Shown in pieces: positions 22,740 through 35,000 of a stretch of 64,000 nucleotides of DNA. Position 1 is the stretch's first letter. Each line of letters starts with the position of its first letter. Position numbers and translations under genes: made by a program. The notes under the pieces were generated by a model, which searched no databases, was not told the DNA's origin, and was given only the letters and a program-made list of their open reading frames with translations. The stretch is from contig CP136061.1 of assembly GCA_032622095.1 (NCBI GenBank), positions 85,348,324 through 85,412,323 of the forward strand. The letters are read 5' to 3'. This DNA comes from Siphonodentalium dalli (lineage: Eukaryota; Mollusca; Scaphopoda; Gadilida; Siphonodentaliidae).

Positions 22740-23090
22740 GGGATCGCAACCTGGTCAGGTATTCTGACAAAAATCAGAACTCGGTACAAGTTTGTCAGGC
22801 TGAAAAGTCTCATTCGATATCACTGAATAAAGATCCGAATGCAAAATGCCGACTTCCCCCATTACAACATTTGTCCAGGTATGTTGTTGTGGGTGCAGTA
22901 CGTACACTGTCCGATCGGGCGCGGACATTAATGGCTGACCCTGTACACATCTCGGTGTGTGCACATTAAAGAATGCTAACTAGAGTCACCACAGAGTTAT
23001 AAAGTTACTCGGCCATGGTAGCATCTGGACCAGTGCGTCTAACCAGAATTGGTTCCTGCACTGAAAAATCTACAAATACAGAGGGCAAAA
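22740..23090. other. No gene recognised
   Basis: Unique-looking sequence without an exon or repeat that I can support. Confidence 0.35.
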
Positions 23091-23094
23091 TAAA

Positions 23095-23525
23095 ATATAC
23101 TCATATTGGGTGCAGGTCAAGTGATACCCAAACCAACTGATACTCAACGAAAAAAGTCAAGTGATACGTACCTCATCTTGAGTCAAGTGATACCTTCTTT
23201 TCGAGTCAACTGATACCTACCTGAGGCAAATGATGCCTTCTATTGTTTTAAGTGCAATAATAATTTCTCTTGTCAAATCGAAGTGTATGTTTATGTATTG
23301 AATGTCATGTTGTCCAATCGCTAATTAGAAGTCAATCATTTGACTCGGAATTGGGTATCACTTGTCTTGGGTATCACTGGAGTCGGAATTAGGTATCACT
23401 TGTCTCAGGTATCATTTGACTCAGATGGGGCATCACTTGTCTCGGGTATAATTGGACTCGGAATTAGGTACCACTTGACATGTCCCCGGGTATCATTTGA
23501 CTCGGGTGTCATTTCTGGAAAAACT
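23095..23525. repeat. Minisatellite of 'tcaagtgatacc' type
   Basis: About ten imperfect copies of an 18-20 bp motif: 'tcaagtgatacc' on the left half (23117-23230), and the reverse complement 'ggtatcacttg(t/a)ctcgg' on the right half (23350-23510). The array is therefore itself an inverted arrangement around a spacer of about 120 bp. Confidence 0.85.
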
Positions 23526-23889
23526 ACACCACTCTAGACTCCCAACTGGGTGCAATAGAATGAACAGGCTGTCTTCCTATCCATGCACCCATCATGAATT
23601 TTTTGTGAGGCTTTCATTTGTGTAAGTCTAAATATTGTTTAATACTCAACTAAAACATGTAATTTATTATCTAGGGGGTGCCATGATGGACGAGGTAGTT
23701 CATATAGGGCACTCTTTAATGTTCAGTTCATATATGACATTCATATGCATATTTAAAATACTTAGAGGTAAATAAAAATCTCCCGTATCAATTTAATTAG
23801 GGTATAGGTTATATATAGAACTGAACATTAAAAAAAATGCCATATAATGGTACTGGCAAGCTAGTGACTCCACTCTAAACATAGTTTTA

Positions 23890-24345
23890 ATTGTCCCCCC
23901 CCCCAAATTTTTTTTTCGGGGGACTATTAAAATAGCCGGTGTCCGTCCGTGCGTGCGTGCGTGCGTGCGTCCGGAAATGGTTTCCGGATGATAACTTTAG
24001 TTTCGGTTATTAGATCAAAAGCAAATTTCATAGGTGAGTTTATCAGACCAAAATAAAGGTCAAGTTCGAATATGGGTTTGCTCCGCCCATTTTTGCGAGA
24101 GTTATGGCCCTTTTTTGACTTGGAAAACCCCTGAAAGTTGGTTTCCGGATGATAACTTTAGTATAGTTAATCGGATTCAAACCAAATTTGGTATATTACT
24201 TTCTCCCAGCAAAACACAGGTCAAGTTCGAACTTGGGTTCTGCCCGACCATTTTTGGGAGAGTTATGCCCCTTTTTCGACATAGAAAATTCATTTTCTTC
24301 TTTTTTTTGGTTTCCTGATGATAACTTGATTTTGGATTGTTTATA
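23890..24345 (+). repeat. Dispersed repeat R1, copy 2
   Basis: Starts with C-run/G-run stem sequence, then 'gactattaaaatagccggtg', a GTGC/GTCC simple run (23941-23970) and three 'tccggatgataacttta' subunits. It is in opposite orientation to copy 1. Confidence 0.85.
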
Positions 24346-24469
24346 TGAAAAACCCGTTTTTTGTGGATTATACTTCTACAAAGCCTCTGCTCCAAATGAA
24401 GCCACCGGTTTTATTTTTCCTATGTAAAACAATATCATGCATAAGAGAAGTGATCATTAATTGTAAATA

Positions 24470-24755
24470 TATGTGCTAATTGTTTTTTTCCCTCTGTTCT
24501 CACCCAACTGTAATCCATCAGTTCATTAATCTTCTCATCATGCTCTGTATCTCTTCCTCTTACTTAATCTTGTCTTCCATTTCTCACTGACCACTATTTG
24601 TAATCTGTTCTTTTCTGAGGAAATGGCTCTATATAAGCATCTGATGCTTGTTGTCAAATCCTCTTCAACCCTTCTAGTCTTCTATTCATACATGTGTCAT
24701 GTTTATAATTATATCTTTTTGGGAAGAAATAAATATTGTTTAAACCAACATCTCC
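24470..24755 (+). mobile_element. LINE-like 3' tail
   Basis: A pyrimidine-rich region ending 'gaagaaataaatattgttt', similar to the tail within element B. No reverse transcriptase frame is left. Confidence 0.5.
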
Positions 24756-24861
24756 TACTATACTCAACAGGATTTATGCAACAAAAGATATGAGCTGATG
24801 AGAGCTCCGTGGTCCAGTGGTTAGCGTGTCGGACTTGTATTTGCTGTAAACACATAAGAAA

Positions 24862-25005
24862 TGAACGGCGGTTTCAATGTGGTCATGGGATTTTGACCAC
24901 GAGAAAAATTCAGCAAACTGCATGAACCCCAAAGGGGTTCATGCGGAGTTTGCTGATTTTTTATCGCGGTCAAAACCCATGACCACGTTGAATCCGCCGT
25001 TTATT
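24862..25005. mobile_element. Foldback MITE (about 140 bp)
   Basis: The outer arm, 'aacggcggtttcaatgtggt', pairs with its complement near 24980-25000, and the centre is 'gaaccccaaaggggttc'. It directly follows a tRNA-like stretch (24810-24845), which suggests insertion into or near a tRNA-derived repeat. Confidence 0.85.
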
Positions 25006-25059
25006 ATTTATATTTATATACTTACGCTCTTTAAAACACTTCTCCAAATATGTCCGTTA

Positions 25060-25250
25060 TTTCGTCAAAAACACTTTTTCAAATATCTCCGTTATTTCGT
25101 TTATAAAAATACTTTCCTATTTCTATATTTCGCTCTATATTTCGCTATTTCGTTGTATTTTCCTATTTTGATTTTTCGTACTATTTCGCTGTATTTTCAT
25201 ATTTCGCTTTTTCGTTGTATTTCATATTTCGATAATTCGCTATATTTGAC
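25060..25250 (+). repeat. Degenerate 'tatttcgctatatttcg' repeats
   Basis: A low-complexity run of T-rich 12-15 bp units each containing 'atttcg'. It gives rise to an F/Y/L-rich open frame that is not considered a gene. Confidence 0.75.
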
Positions 25251-25472
25251 ATATTATGGGATATGGGATTATATGATAACCAACATTATGATAGTCAATC
25301 GAACATCTCGTGCCACCCGTGCTCGCTATTAGATGCCACTAGCCATCCAATCGTGATCTTTTGAACATCGATTACATATTGTTTGCTATCAAATCCTTGG
25401 CGTATTGGCTGACTAGATACTCAAGCAGTCGGTAATGTCCGATAATCCCCGGTGATTTCCGGGACCAATGTG

Positions 25473-25540
25473 TTCATAAACCTATGAACGACATTGGAAG
25501 TGACATCACGTTACGTTCATAGGTTTATGAACGCATTGAA
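25473..25540. repeat. 20-bp inverted repeats around a short spacer
   Basis: 'gttcataaacctatgaacg' at about 25471-25490 and 'cgttcataggtttatgaacg' at about 25514-25534. Each arm is itself nearly palindromic. Confidence 0.85.
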
Positions 25541-25604
25541 TAAGGGGGCGTGTCTACCGTAACGCTATGGGGAAATCGGAAGAGATATTAGGGGTATGTA
25601 AATA

Positions 25605-25975
25605 TATCGATATGGGTTCGCAGCGCGTCCCGGTCATTGAGTCTCCACATAGCAGTGGCTTGGCCGCTCTGAGCGAGTGCAATTATCGGATTGCTCGCCG
25701 TTTCAAAACCCGTGCCAAGTTGTGACCCTTGAGCAAGGTCGCTGGTACTGTGTCGGCTTCGCATCACTCATGCGTTAAAAGAGTACCAGTCAGCTTGTCA
25801 TCAGAGCATCAGTATTAGAGCATGTTCTGATGCAGCGCCTGCGATGGCTGCAGCAGGTTCATTGGTTGGCTTGTATAAATGACTGGGGTAATATTGTACC
25901 AAGCGTGTTAGAGCAAGTAATTGGTTAATCGCTATATAAAACTTGTCATTATTATTTATGAGAGGGAGCTAATTG
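25605..25975 (+). mobile_element. tRNA-derived SINE-like unit
   Basis: A GC-richer block with a B-box-like 'gtttcaaaacccg' near 25709 and an A-box-like 'agcagtggcttgg' about 60 bp before it. Next comes 'tgacccttgagcaaggtcgc', and the 3' end is 'atcgctatataaaac' followed by an ATT run. This order (pol III boxes, conserved core, LINE-type tail) is that of metazoan SINEs. The exact family was not identified. Confidence 0.55.
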
Positions 25976-26173
25976 GGGAGCTTAAGCGTAATTGCTAATG
26001 CGTAATGAAACTAATACTGTACTGCTCGAAGAAAATGACTCATCAAAACACACCACATTTCGGTTAGACTGTTATTTACGGGGTTATATATATAAATCAC
26101 AAGACAACCAAAGGATTGTGTGGCTAAACGCACGTAATCAATAACTGGTATGAAACTTCCAGTAACTGGTAAC

Positions 26174-26394
26174 TTACAGTAATGCTCTAAATAATTGACT
26201 CCTTCACCACATCAGAATTATGGGTAACTTTTCAGGATTTAGTCGGAAATATGGCTTGTTGCCATTCATCGGAAAGCTCTCGGCGAGAGCTTTCCTATGA
26301 ATGGTAACAAGCCATATTTCCGACTAAATCCTGAAAAGTTACCCACAATAATCTGCTCTGGTTACGGAGTCGATTAATTAGGGAATTACTGTAA
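26174..26394. mobile_element. Snapback element (221 bp, near-complete palindrome)
   Basis: Ends are 'ttacagtaat' and 'attactgtaa'. The inner arms of about 60 bp pair almost perfectly ('aggatttagtcggaaatatg' and its complement), with centre 'gctctcggcgagagc'. The outer arms are more diverged than the inner ones. No coding capacity. Confidence 0.9.
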
Positions 26395-26574
26395 TTGAGG
26401 TAAAATTGCGGCTCCAGAAAATTTATATTTCATCATATGAGCAGTTATATCTACAGCTAGTGTATCAGCTAATCCTAAAATGACTAAATGCTAACATAAT
26501 ATATATGCGATTCTGTAAATTTTGAATTATGTATCGGCATTCAATCAAGGAATTAGACCATGACATGAATCTCT

Positions 26575-27060
26575 GCTCTGGCTAAACGCTGGTAGAGTTC
26601 ATATTCCACCTGCACAAAACCTGGGAACTTTTTGAAGTTTTGACAGGGAACCTTATAAAGTTGAAATATAACACGTGAAATATATTTCTTAGCTATTATT
26701 TGTTCCTTAATAATGTACACTGTACAGTAGGTGATGTTCCCAACTAGAAATTTCACGATTTAAGTGAGTTTGCGAGCGATTTTGCTTTGCGTCGCTTACA
26801 ATTATTGAATTTCTCCTGGGTAATAATTCAATGTTTATTGCGATATCGGCTGACAAAAGTCACAGAAAAGCATGCATTTTCGAGTTGGGACCTTCACCTA
26901 CATTGAAGTACATTATCAAGGAACAGATATTAACTAAGAAATATATTCCCCGTGTTATTTTTTCGACTTTATAAAGTTCCCTGTCAAACCTTCAAAAAAG
27001 TTCCCAGGTTTTGTACTGGTGGAATATGAATATAACCGGAGTTTCTTTACTGCATTTAAT
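26575..27060. mobile_element. Inverted-repeat MITE (about 480 bp)
   Basis: The left arm has 'acaaaacctgggaacttttt', 'ttataaagt' and 'ataaatatttctta'-like blocks. They recur inverted at about 26905-27030 ('aaaaagttcccaggttttgt'). Arms of about 110-150 bp flank a spacer of about 180 bp. An ORF at 26553-26756 on the minus strand lies inside the arm and is discounted. Confidence 0.8.
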
Positions 27061-28787
27061 CGTGGTGCCACAGCAGTAATAGAACCGTCAAATTTGGTGC
27101 AGTTATACTTTGACTGCACTTATAAACATGAATGCATAATAACCACAGTTACTGGGTAAATTACTTGGGGGAGTACATTATATGCTCATGTTTGATTATC
27201 GCTGTGTCGAGTGTGTGTCACTGTATATTAAAGTTACATAATCCTATTTAAATGCAAGTATCTGAAGAATAAGGATAAACTGTGACTCATTTATCAAATG
27301 TAGGTATTTCATAGGTTGTTGTTTATACTTATTTTAAAGACACATAATCCGATTTGATGGTCCACTTACAACAATAATGGAATTTGATGGTCCAGTTACA
27401 ACAACAACGGAATTTCACCAAAACCCGATTTAGTTATTCAAATTAATAAATACTCACAGCAATACCAATCAAAATATCATATTTGCCGAAAAAGTCCTAT
27501 AATAACGGGTTTTCTTGGCAGTTTGGAGGTGGGTGTGGTTTACAACTTCCATATATGATGATTCCTAGTTCAAATTTGAATTCCCGAACTCGTGTTATCA
27601 CAACCGTAAACACATAGTATTCACATGTAATCAGCGTGGTGCCATATAACATGTCTATTTGTACGAATAAAACATGTTATACCAATTCGTAAATAAGTAT
27701 TATGTACATGTATGTATCCGAAAGTCAACTATCACAACATACAGTATTCTTGTTGATGAGATACTTTTCATTCTGAACTAATTTATGATCGCCATTGTGA
27801 TGCGATGATAATACCGGTATATTGAGCAGTGACCTTGCGTGACCTCTCGTAATGGTGTCTATGCATGTCTGTACTATTTCTGGAATTTTTGCCAGGCCGC
27901 ACCAAATATTCCAGTTGTGAATAATAACAGAATTCAAAAATTGAAATCTGATAACTCTGAGATTTGACGGGTGGTTCCTTGACTCAAATAAAAAAACATT
28001 TACCCCCGAGGCCCGAAGATGAAGAAATAGGAATTTAGGCAATTTTAGGGGTGTTAAATATGATTACATGTATGTATCTTTAACCACGATGCCCACCACC
28101 ATATGTGCTTTAGCCAGAATTGTATAAATGCCGGGTGAAAGCTGTATAAATTTGTAGGAAGTCGGTGTATGTGTAGTTCAAGTTGGTTACATGTCACCTA
28201 ATGCGTACATTTATTCGCCCAACCTTGGGACTGTGATTCATCTCAAGAGCGATTATCTTACCCTACACTGTGGTTTCATGCAAACAAATGTGCTATGGAA
28301 ATTGTATCATGTTGCAGTTTGTTTCAGAGCCAGTTTTTGTTCTTTATTTCCAAATAAGTCGTTTACATTACAATTGAGGAAATTTAATATGTCTTATAAA
28401 CTAATGTAAAGGTATACAAGTTTCTCATGAACCAGAAATTGCAATTAAATGTTTCCTTTGCATTCAAAGTCAATGAAGATCTCAAAACTTGGTTTGGAGT
28501 AATTCTGTCTGGTTGATAAATCTCATGTATGATATGTGGAGTACATTTTCGTTTGAATAAATAAATAAATTTTAGTTGTAAATTTTCCTTGGAATCCCAC
28601 CAGTGACAATCTCAAATTTATTGGGGAATTGACGTCAGGACCACACATAACGTGGATAAAGTCCGCACCTTCCCAAAAACTCCAGTCCTGCAACAGCAAC
28701 ATAAGATCACAGCATGGCTGTCCGAATAGCTTGATTCAAGCAGATTCCAGTAAATTTGAATTCTTTTGAAGGTAACCTGACGAAAAA
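27060..28787. other. Upstream region of the HSPA12-like gene
   Basis: Mostly unique AT-rich DNA with a short direct duplication at about 27355-27415 ('gatggtcca.ttacaacaa') and, at about 27945-28030, a fragment of MITE family E. No TATA box, CpG-rich promoter or correctly spaced heat-shock element was found. The transcription start and any 5' untranslated exon could not be placed. Confidence 0.4.
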
Positions 28788-29087
28788 ATGTCCAAAGATA
28801 AGAAGATAATAACTGCAGCCATAGACTTTGGAACAACGTTTTCGGGATATGCCTATGGATTCACCGATGAACTCTTGAAACAAGATCCGCCTTCAATTTT
28901 CATGAACAAATGGGAGGGACAGGAGATTTCACACAAGGCACCGACAAATGTACTGTTTGATCCTCAGAAGAATTTCCATTCCTTCGGTTATGATGCGGAG
29001 GAGAAGTATGCTGAACTATGTGCTGATGAAAAGGAGAAGAATTGGTTCTATTTCCAAAGATTCAAAATGATGCTGCATTCAGCTAAG
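28788..29087 (+). CDS. HSPA12-like exon 1 (coding start)
   Basis: ATG at 28788 in the context 'cgaaaaaatgtcc'. The exon ends phase 0 at 'gctaag|gtattg'. It encodes MSKDKKIITAAIDFGTTFSG, with the phosphate-1 DFGTT motif at residues 13-17 (Asp13), and finishes WFYFQRFKMMLHSAK. This start gives the usual short leader before the ATPase fold. Reading through the donor adds only eight codons before a stop. Confidence 0.92.
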
Positions 29088-32000
29088 GTATTGAACTATC
29101 AACAGCATGATTAAATACACGTGGCCATCGATTTTCGGCATTCAGCTAAAGTATTAAACTATCAACAGCATGGTCATTCTTAAAGCCATGTGGTGGTCCA
29201 TTTCCAATTATCATATGATTAATCTTAAACTGACGTGGCGGTGCATTTCCGTTGATCACGTGATTAACCTCCCAGATAGCATGACATGGTTGGGCCAACC
29301 AACATCTGAATGGTTGGGCCAACGTAGGGCAACCAACGTTGGGCCAACGTAATTTTGCTCATTGGTCAACGTTGGGCCTATGTTGGGCCGACGTTGGACG
29401 ATATATAGAGAGCGTTGGGCCAACGTTGATATCCAGACTACATTTGGTTGGCATAACGTTGACCCAACGGAGGGACAACGTTGGGAACTCAAACTAAATT
29501 GGTTGGCATAACGTTGGGGATTAATTTTTTTTGGCATCCAATAATCCGTTCATAATTTAGTTACCACCGTCAGCCACCATGTCACTATCAGATGCAAGTT
29601 TGTGAGAAACTACTATGCATGTTAATAAGTATTCCCCGCTATAACTTATATGTACGCCGGGCAAACATTCAGAACTTTGTGATTCCGAGAAAAATATTGG
29701 AAAAATAATTAATTAATTTTACACAAAAGAGTAGTTTCTCACAAACGTAAACCTATCTCGGATAGCGACCCGATGACCGATGGTGGCATCTAAAGAGCGA
29801 ACAAATCCTTGAATTCCAATTTGAAGAAACTGAATCCTTTATTTGCTAAAATCAATACCAGCAGCAACACTGAACGAGAACCAGAACAAAACGCGCAATA
29901 TGAAAAGCAGACGCCTGATCTGTTGTGCACGCGCGTATAGTTTGACGTCAGAGCTTTCTACGTCATCTACGTTGGCATTACGTTGGGCCAACGATATACC
30001 AACCGACAACATCCAACGTGTTTTATGACATATCGTAGTATATATTGTGTCAGCAATGTTTGTACGTTTAATTGTTTACGGAACATACAGCATATCGTTG
30101 AGATTTATATCACATGTATGTACGCTACATATGTAATTGGACTATCGTGAAGCTGTAATTGGCCGATGGCATGTTCGCGTTGGCCCAACGTTATAATTCC
30201 AACGGTTGGGAGAAATAGGCCTACGTTGGGTCAACGAAGGGCCAACAACGTCAACACAACTGATGCTGCAGTAAATTCCGTTGTCACGTTCGCGTTGGCC
30301 CAACGTTGGACCAAAGTTATAATTCCAACGGTTGGGATGAATAGGCCTACGTTGGATCAACAAAGGACCAACGTCAACCCGACCGATGTGCTGCGGTAAA
30401 TTTCGTTGGCACGTTCGCATTGGCCCAACGTTGGATCAGCGTTGTAATTCCAACGGTTGGGAGGAATAGGCCTATGTTGGGCCAACGAAGGGCCAACAAC
30501 GTCAACCAAGCCAATAAATTACGTTGGTATATTTGCGTTGGCCCAACGTAGTCATGCTATCTGGGCTTAAAGTCATATGGTGGTCCGTTTCCAAGACTCA
30601 AAATAAGTGGCTGGTCAAGGTCATTGTCCGACTAAAAATAGCTTATGTCCAGTGCACTTCCGTATCTGTCGGTCATTTTGTCCGATGCAAATTTCTAAAC
30701 AATCCCTATCTGTTTGGGTACATCCAAGGAGCAACTACTGGCCAAATCGGACTTTGAAAGTGAAAAATAGTTGTTTTATTTCAGATCAATTCAGAGTGAA
30801 TATAATTATGTCGTTTGAGAATTGCATGTGTATTTATTAATCAACGTAAAAAAATTTAACTTGAAAAAAAAAATAACATGGGTTTTTCCTGGGTGGCATT
30901 TGGACACTCACTAAAATATGCACATCATTGATGAATAATGAGTCGATTGGAAATTTAAATACTGTCTCATACAGTACATCTGAAAATTTGACAGGCACCA
31001 TTTTGAAATGACCAACACCATCTATTTGATGCCTGTCATTTTGACAGTCAGTAAAAAACAATATTTTGAGGCTTGTCCGTTTCAATGATCACGTGATTAA
31101 TATAAATGTGTGATTATTTCTGGAACCCATGTGCCATCCGTTTCCGATTATCATGTGATTAACCTTAAATCCACGGGGCTGTCCATTTCAGATGATCACG
31201 TGATTAATCTTAAAGCCACATGGCGGTCTGTTTCAAATAATCATGTGATTAATCTTAAGAAATGTGGCGGTCCTTTTCCGATGATCACGTGATTAATCTT
31301 AACTCCACGTGCATGGCGGTCCGTTTCCATTGATCACGTGATTAATCTTAAAGCCACGTGGCGGTTCATTTCCGATGATCACTTGATTAATATTAAAGCC
31401 ACGTGGCGTCCGTTTCCAATGATCAAGTAGAAAAATGCATTAAATACTTTTATACGATCTTTAGAAGTCACAGAAAGGCTTAAAGATACGGATGGCCTTC
31501 GCGATGGGTATTGCTTTTTAAATAGTCACATCCGTTAAAACCATCATAAACATAAAGAATATTAAAATATAGACAGATTGTGTGTTTTTTCACCATTCAT
31601 AAGTATCACATAAATACCATAATATTGTCAATATCGTACGCAGCGTTAATACACAAGCGCCATGTTATGTTACAGTACAGTACATAAAGGATGTGCGATA
31701 AGCAAAACACTCAACATCTCATAAAGTGAACCTTGATTAAAACTGTACCATGTTGTTTACAACATACCGTTACAGTACTCATATTTTTTTATATGGAGTG
31801 GGTCACAGTGAATCAATCTCCAAAACAAACAAAATCACCATGGTGTCTGATGGGGTTGAGTGTTTTGCTTACTGTATACTCTTATGTGCTGTATATAAAC
31901 AAATGCTTGTACAATTGTGTTTTGTGGATAATATCATATTCATACTATCATTATACTATATACTATCAGTATATTCTTGGGGAAATTTTCACAATTTGGT

Positions 32001-35000
32001 AACTTTTATTTCTAAAATATAGCCTACAATTGAGCAAGCCTTATTACCAAGGCCATCTGTGCCTTTTAAAAAGGTGTTAATAATTCTGAAATCCGCATGG
32101 CGGTCCATTTCCGATGATCCTGTGAAATATTATAAATGTGTGATTAATCTTATATCCATATGGCGGTCCATTTCAGATGATCATGTGAAATATTATAAAT
32201 GTGTGACCTTAAAGCCACATGGCTATGGGAGGCTAATTAAAGTCATAGAATTGAGAAACTTCTTATAAAGCTGAATGTATCTCCATACATGTAGATGGGA
32301 ATGTATCTCCATACTGTATCGCCGGCATCATGTTTATAAAATATTACTCATACGATCATTCATGTCTCTATATATTTATCATATTAATATTCTCGTCTGA
32401 TCAATAATACATATAATTAGACAATTTCTCAATATCGAAACTGTATTTCTGTTGAGATAACTCAATGTTTGTTGAGAGAAATACAAATATGCTAAGAATT
32501 AGAACTTCACTTTCCAACTTGGTATTTTTGTTCCCCCGAAAACAAATTTGGGGGGACTATTAAAATGGCCGGTGTCCGGTCCGTACGGAAAGTTTCCGGA
32601 TGATAACTTTATTTTGAGTTATTGGATCAAAACCAAATTTGGTATGTGAGGTTATCAGATCAAAATACAGGTCAAGTTTGAATATGGGTTCAGTACTACC
32701 CTGTATAGTACTGACCCTTGTCTGTCCAGAACTTTGTCCGAGTCTGCATATTTTGTCATTTTCAGGTCAATTTTTTTAAAACATACATCAACCTGCACTG
32801 CAACCTGTAACCTGCACTGGAAACTGTGCACCTGCGATTTTGAGTTCGGGCGGACTCATTTTGGCAGAGTTATTGCCATTTTTCGACATAGAATTGTTCA
32901 TCCTGGGATACATCGTTTGTCTGATCCTGTATTCTGTCATTTTCCAGTCAATTTTTTAAAAACTTGGCACAAATGGCAACCAGCTTGGGAACCTGCGCAC
33001 CTGCAATTTTTAGTTCAGTCAGTTTCCGGATGATGACTTTTATTCCGAACATAGCCAATCCTTCATTTAGCCATTGTGTCGGGGGACATTGTGGTCAGTC
33101 AACCTTTTATTCAACTATCTTTTACCTTAAAACTTAGATATATTAATGTAATTTTAACATCAAAATTGCCTTCAGACAGTCAGTATAGATTGTTTCTTGT
33201 TGTAAAATTACTAAAAATCAATCAAAGTGTTTACTGTTATTCAAGCCTGCAAATTGCATGTCTGTCATTTGCAGAGTGAGGTCCCCAGAGGGTGAATTTA
33301 GTGATGCTATCCCGCACAGCAGGCTAGCATCACCAAATTCACCCTCTGGGAACCTCATTCTGCTTAGGCCCTCTAAGGTAGACTTAGGATCAGATTGAAG
33401 TTCTCCAGTTGAAGTTGGTGATGTTCACCCATTGGGCACCTCGATTATGAATTTTATCTTCTGCAAATAGAGACTTCCCAGATGGGAAAACGTAACTAAA
33501 AACAATGTTAATTTGTTACTATAGATACTTACCAGAAGATGAGGCCTAAGCAGAATGAGGTCTCAAGAGGGTGAATTTGGTGATGCTAGCCCACTATGCG
33601 GGATAGCATCACTAAATTCACCCTCTGAGGACCTCATTCTGCAAATGACAGACACGCTATTTGCAGGCTTGCTCTTATCGTTGTGTTCTTACCCAAATAT
33701 ATTTAGCCACTTGACGATCAGTCTACAGTCCACTTTATCAGACGGTCATTTCTGTTCCAGGATATCAAGAGGGATAATAAAATAGCTGATATTTATGGAA
33801 AGAAAATGTTAGCAGTCGATGTCTTCTCAGCGGCTATAAGGTTTCTGAAAGACCACTTGTTTGCTACAGTACTAAAGAAGGTTGATAGGATCAACGCTGG
33901 AGATATCCACTGGGTTCTCACAGTTCCCGCGATCTGGGAGGAATCGGCAAAACAATTCATGCGTGAAGCTGCTCAGAAGGTAACTATATCGGCCAAAATA
34001 AATTGGATTAATGTTTCTGGTAACGGGTCTAAAATAATCAAATGTGGGTAGTTTAAAAAATTGTACAGTGATTTCTGTATAAAATTATTTTTAAAAACAT
34101 TGAATAAGAAATTTTGTTTCGCCAAATATATAGGCCAATGATGGAAATTAAAAACATTTCAAAGTTACCAAAAGTTTTGTCATGAGACACACTTTTGAAA
34201 ATGTCTGACAGGAGCCTGACATGTTTAAATCCCTTCTATCAGGTGGGGGTAGTAAAAAAAATGCAGGACGGTATGCCATTTTTTTTGCATCTGGCATTTT
34301 CAGGGACCCACCACCCCCAAACCTGCACAAAAAAAAAATTCTTCAATTTTTTTTACACCCACCCCCCCAAATTTCACTAATTCTGGTCTAAAACCACATA
34401 AAATCCTACTGATATCATTCATTCATAAGACTAAGAAATTATCTCCTTTAGATCAAATGACAGTTTAACCTGTTTCAGAAACTGTTTTAATGGGAAAAAA
34501 TGGTTACCGGTATTGCAGGCAAATGTGAAGATTTTTTTTCAAATACTGGCTGATACAGTGGCTGATGGGCATATCGCGACCTGATTTCCATTCTGTCCTA
34601 AGTGCATTTTTTGTGTTTCCGAGTAAATCGATTTTTAAATTTCAAAGTTCTGGAAATTGGTTGTTATTAGACTTATGGTGGATATCCTGGTATCTGCCGA
34701 TAAGTCAGTATTCATTCTGCCAATAACCATCAACTTCGATAAGGAGATGCTCTTTCTTATATGATATTTCGACCAGATTCGGGAGGTGGGGTGCGATTTT
34801 TTGCATTTAGCACAATATGGACTCAGTCTTAGTAGAATATTTTTCGTGGGACACTATGGAAACGGAAATTTTTTCAGGACCGGTCTGTTCCAAGTGGTGA
34901 TTATAAAAGAGATAATACGCACTTGGGACAACATGAAGAAATATTTAGTCTCAATTTACCGTATAACATGATAGAATTAGAGATTACAATGTGAGCAGAG

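Noticed and set aside
24808-24850. tRNA gene beginning 'gagctccgtggtccagtggtt'
   Set aside because: Only a 5' half with an A-box-like part is seen; no B box, acceptor pairing or 3' half follows. It may be a SINE or tRNA relic cut by the foldback element.
24877-25332. 151-codon plus ORF
   Set aside because: Runs through a foldback element and 'tatttcg' low-complexity repeats.
28600-28790. Heat-shock element upstream of the HSPA12-like start
   Set aside because: The closest match ('gaattcttttgaag') does not have the nGAAnnTTCn spacing, and HSPA12 genes are not reliably heat-inducible.
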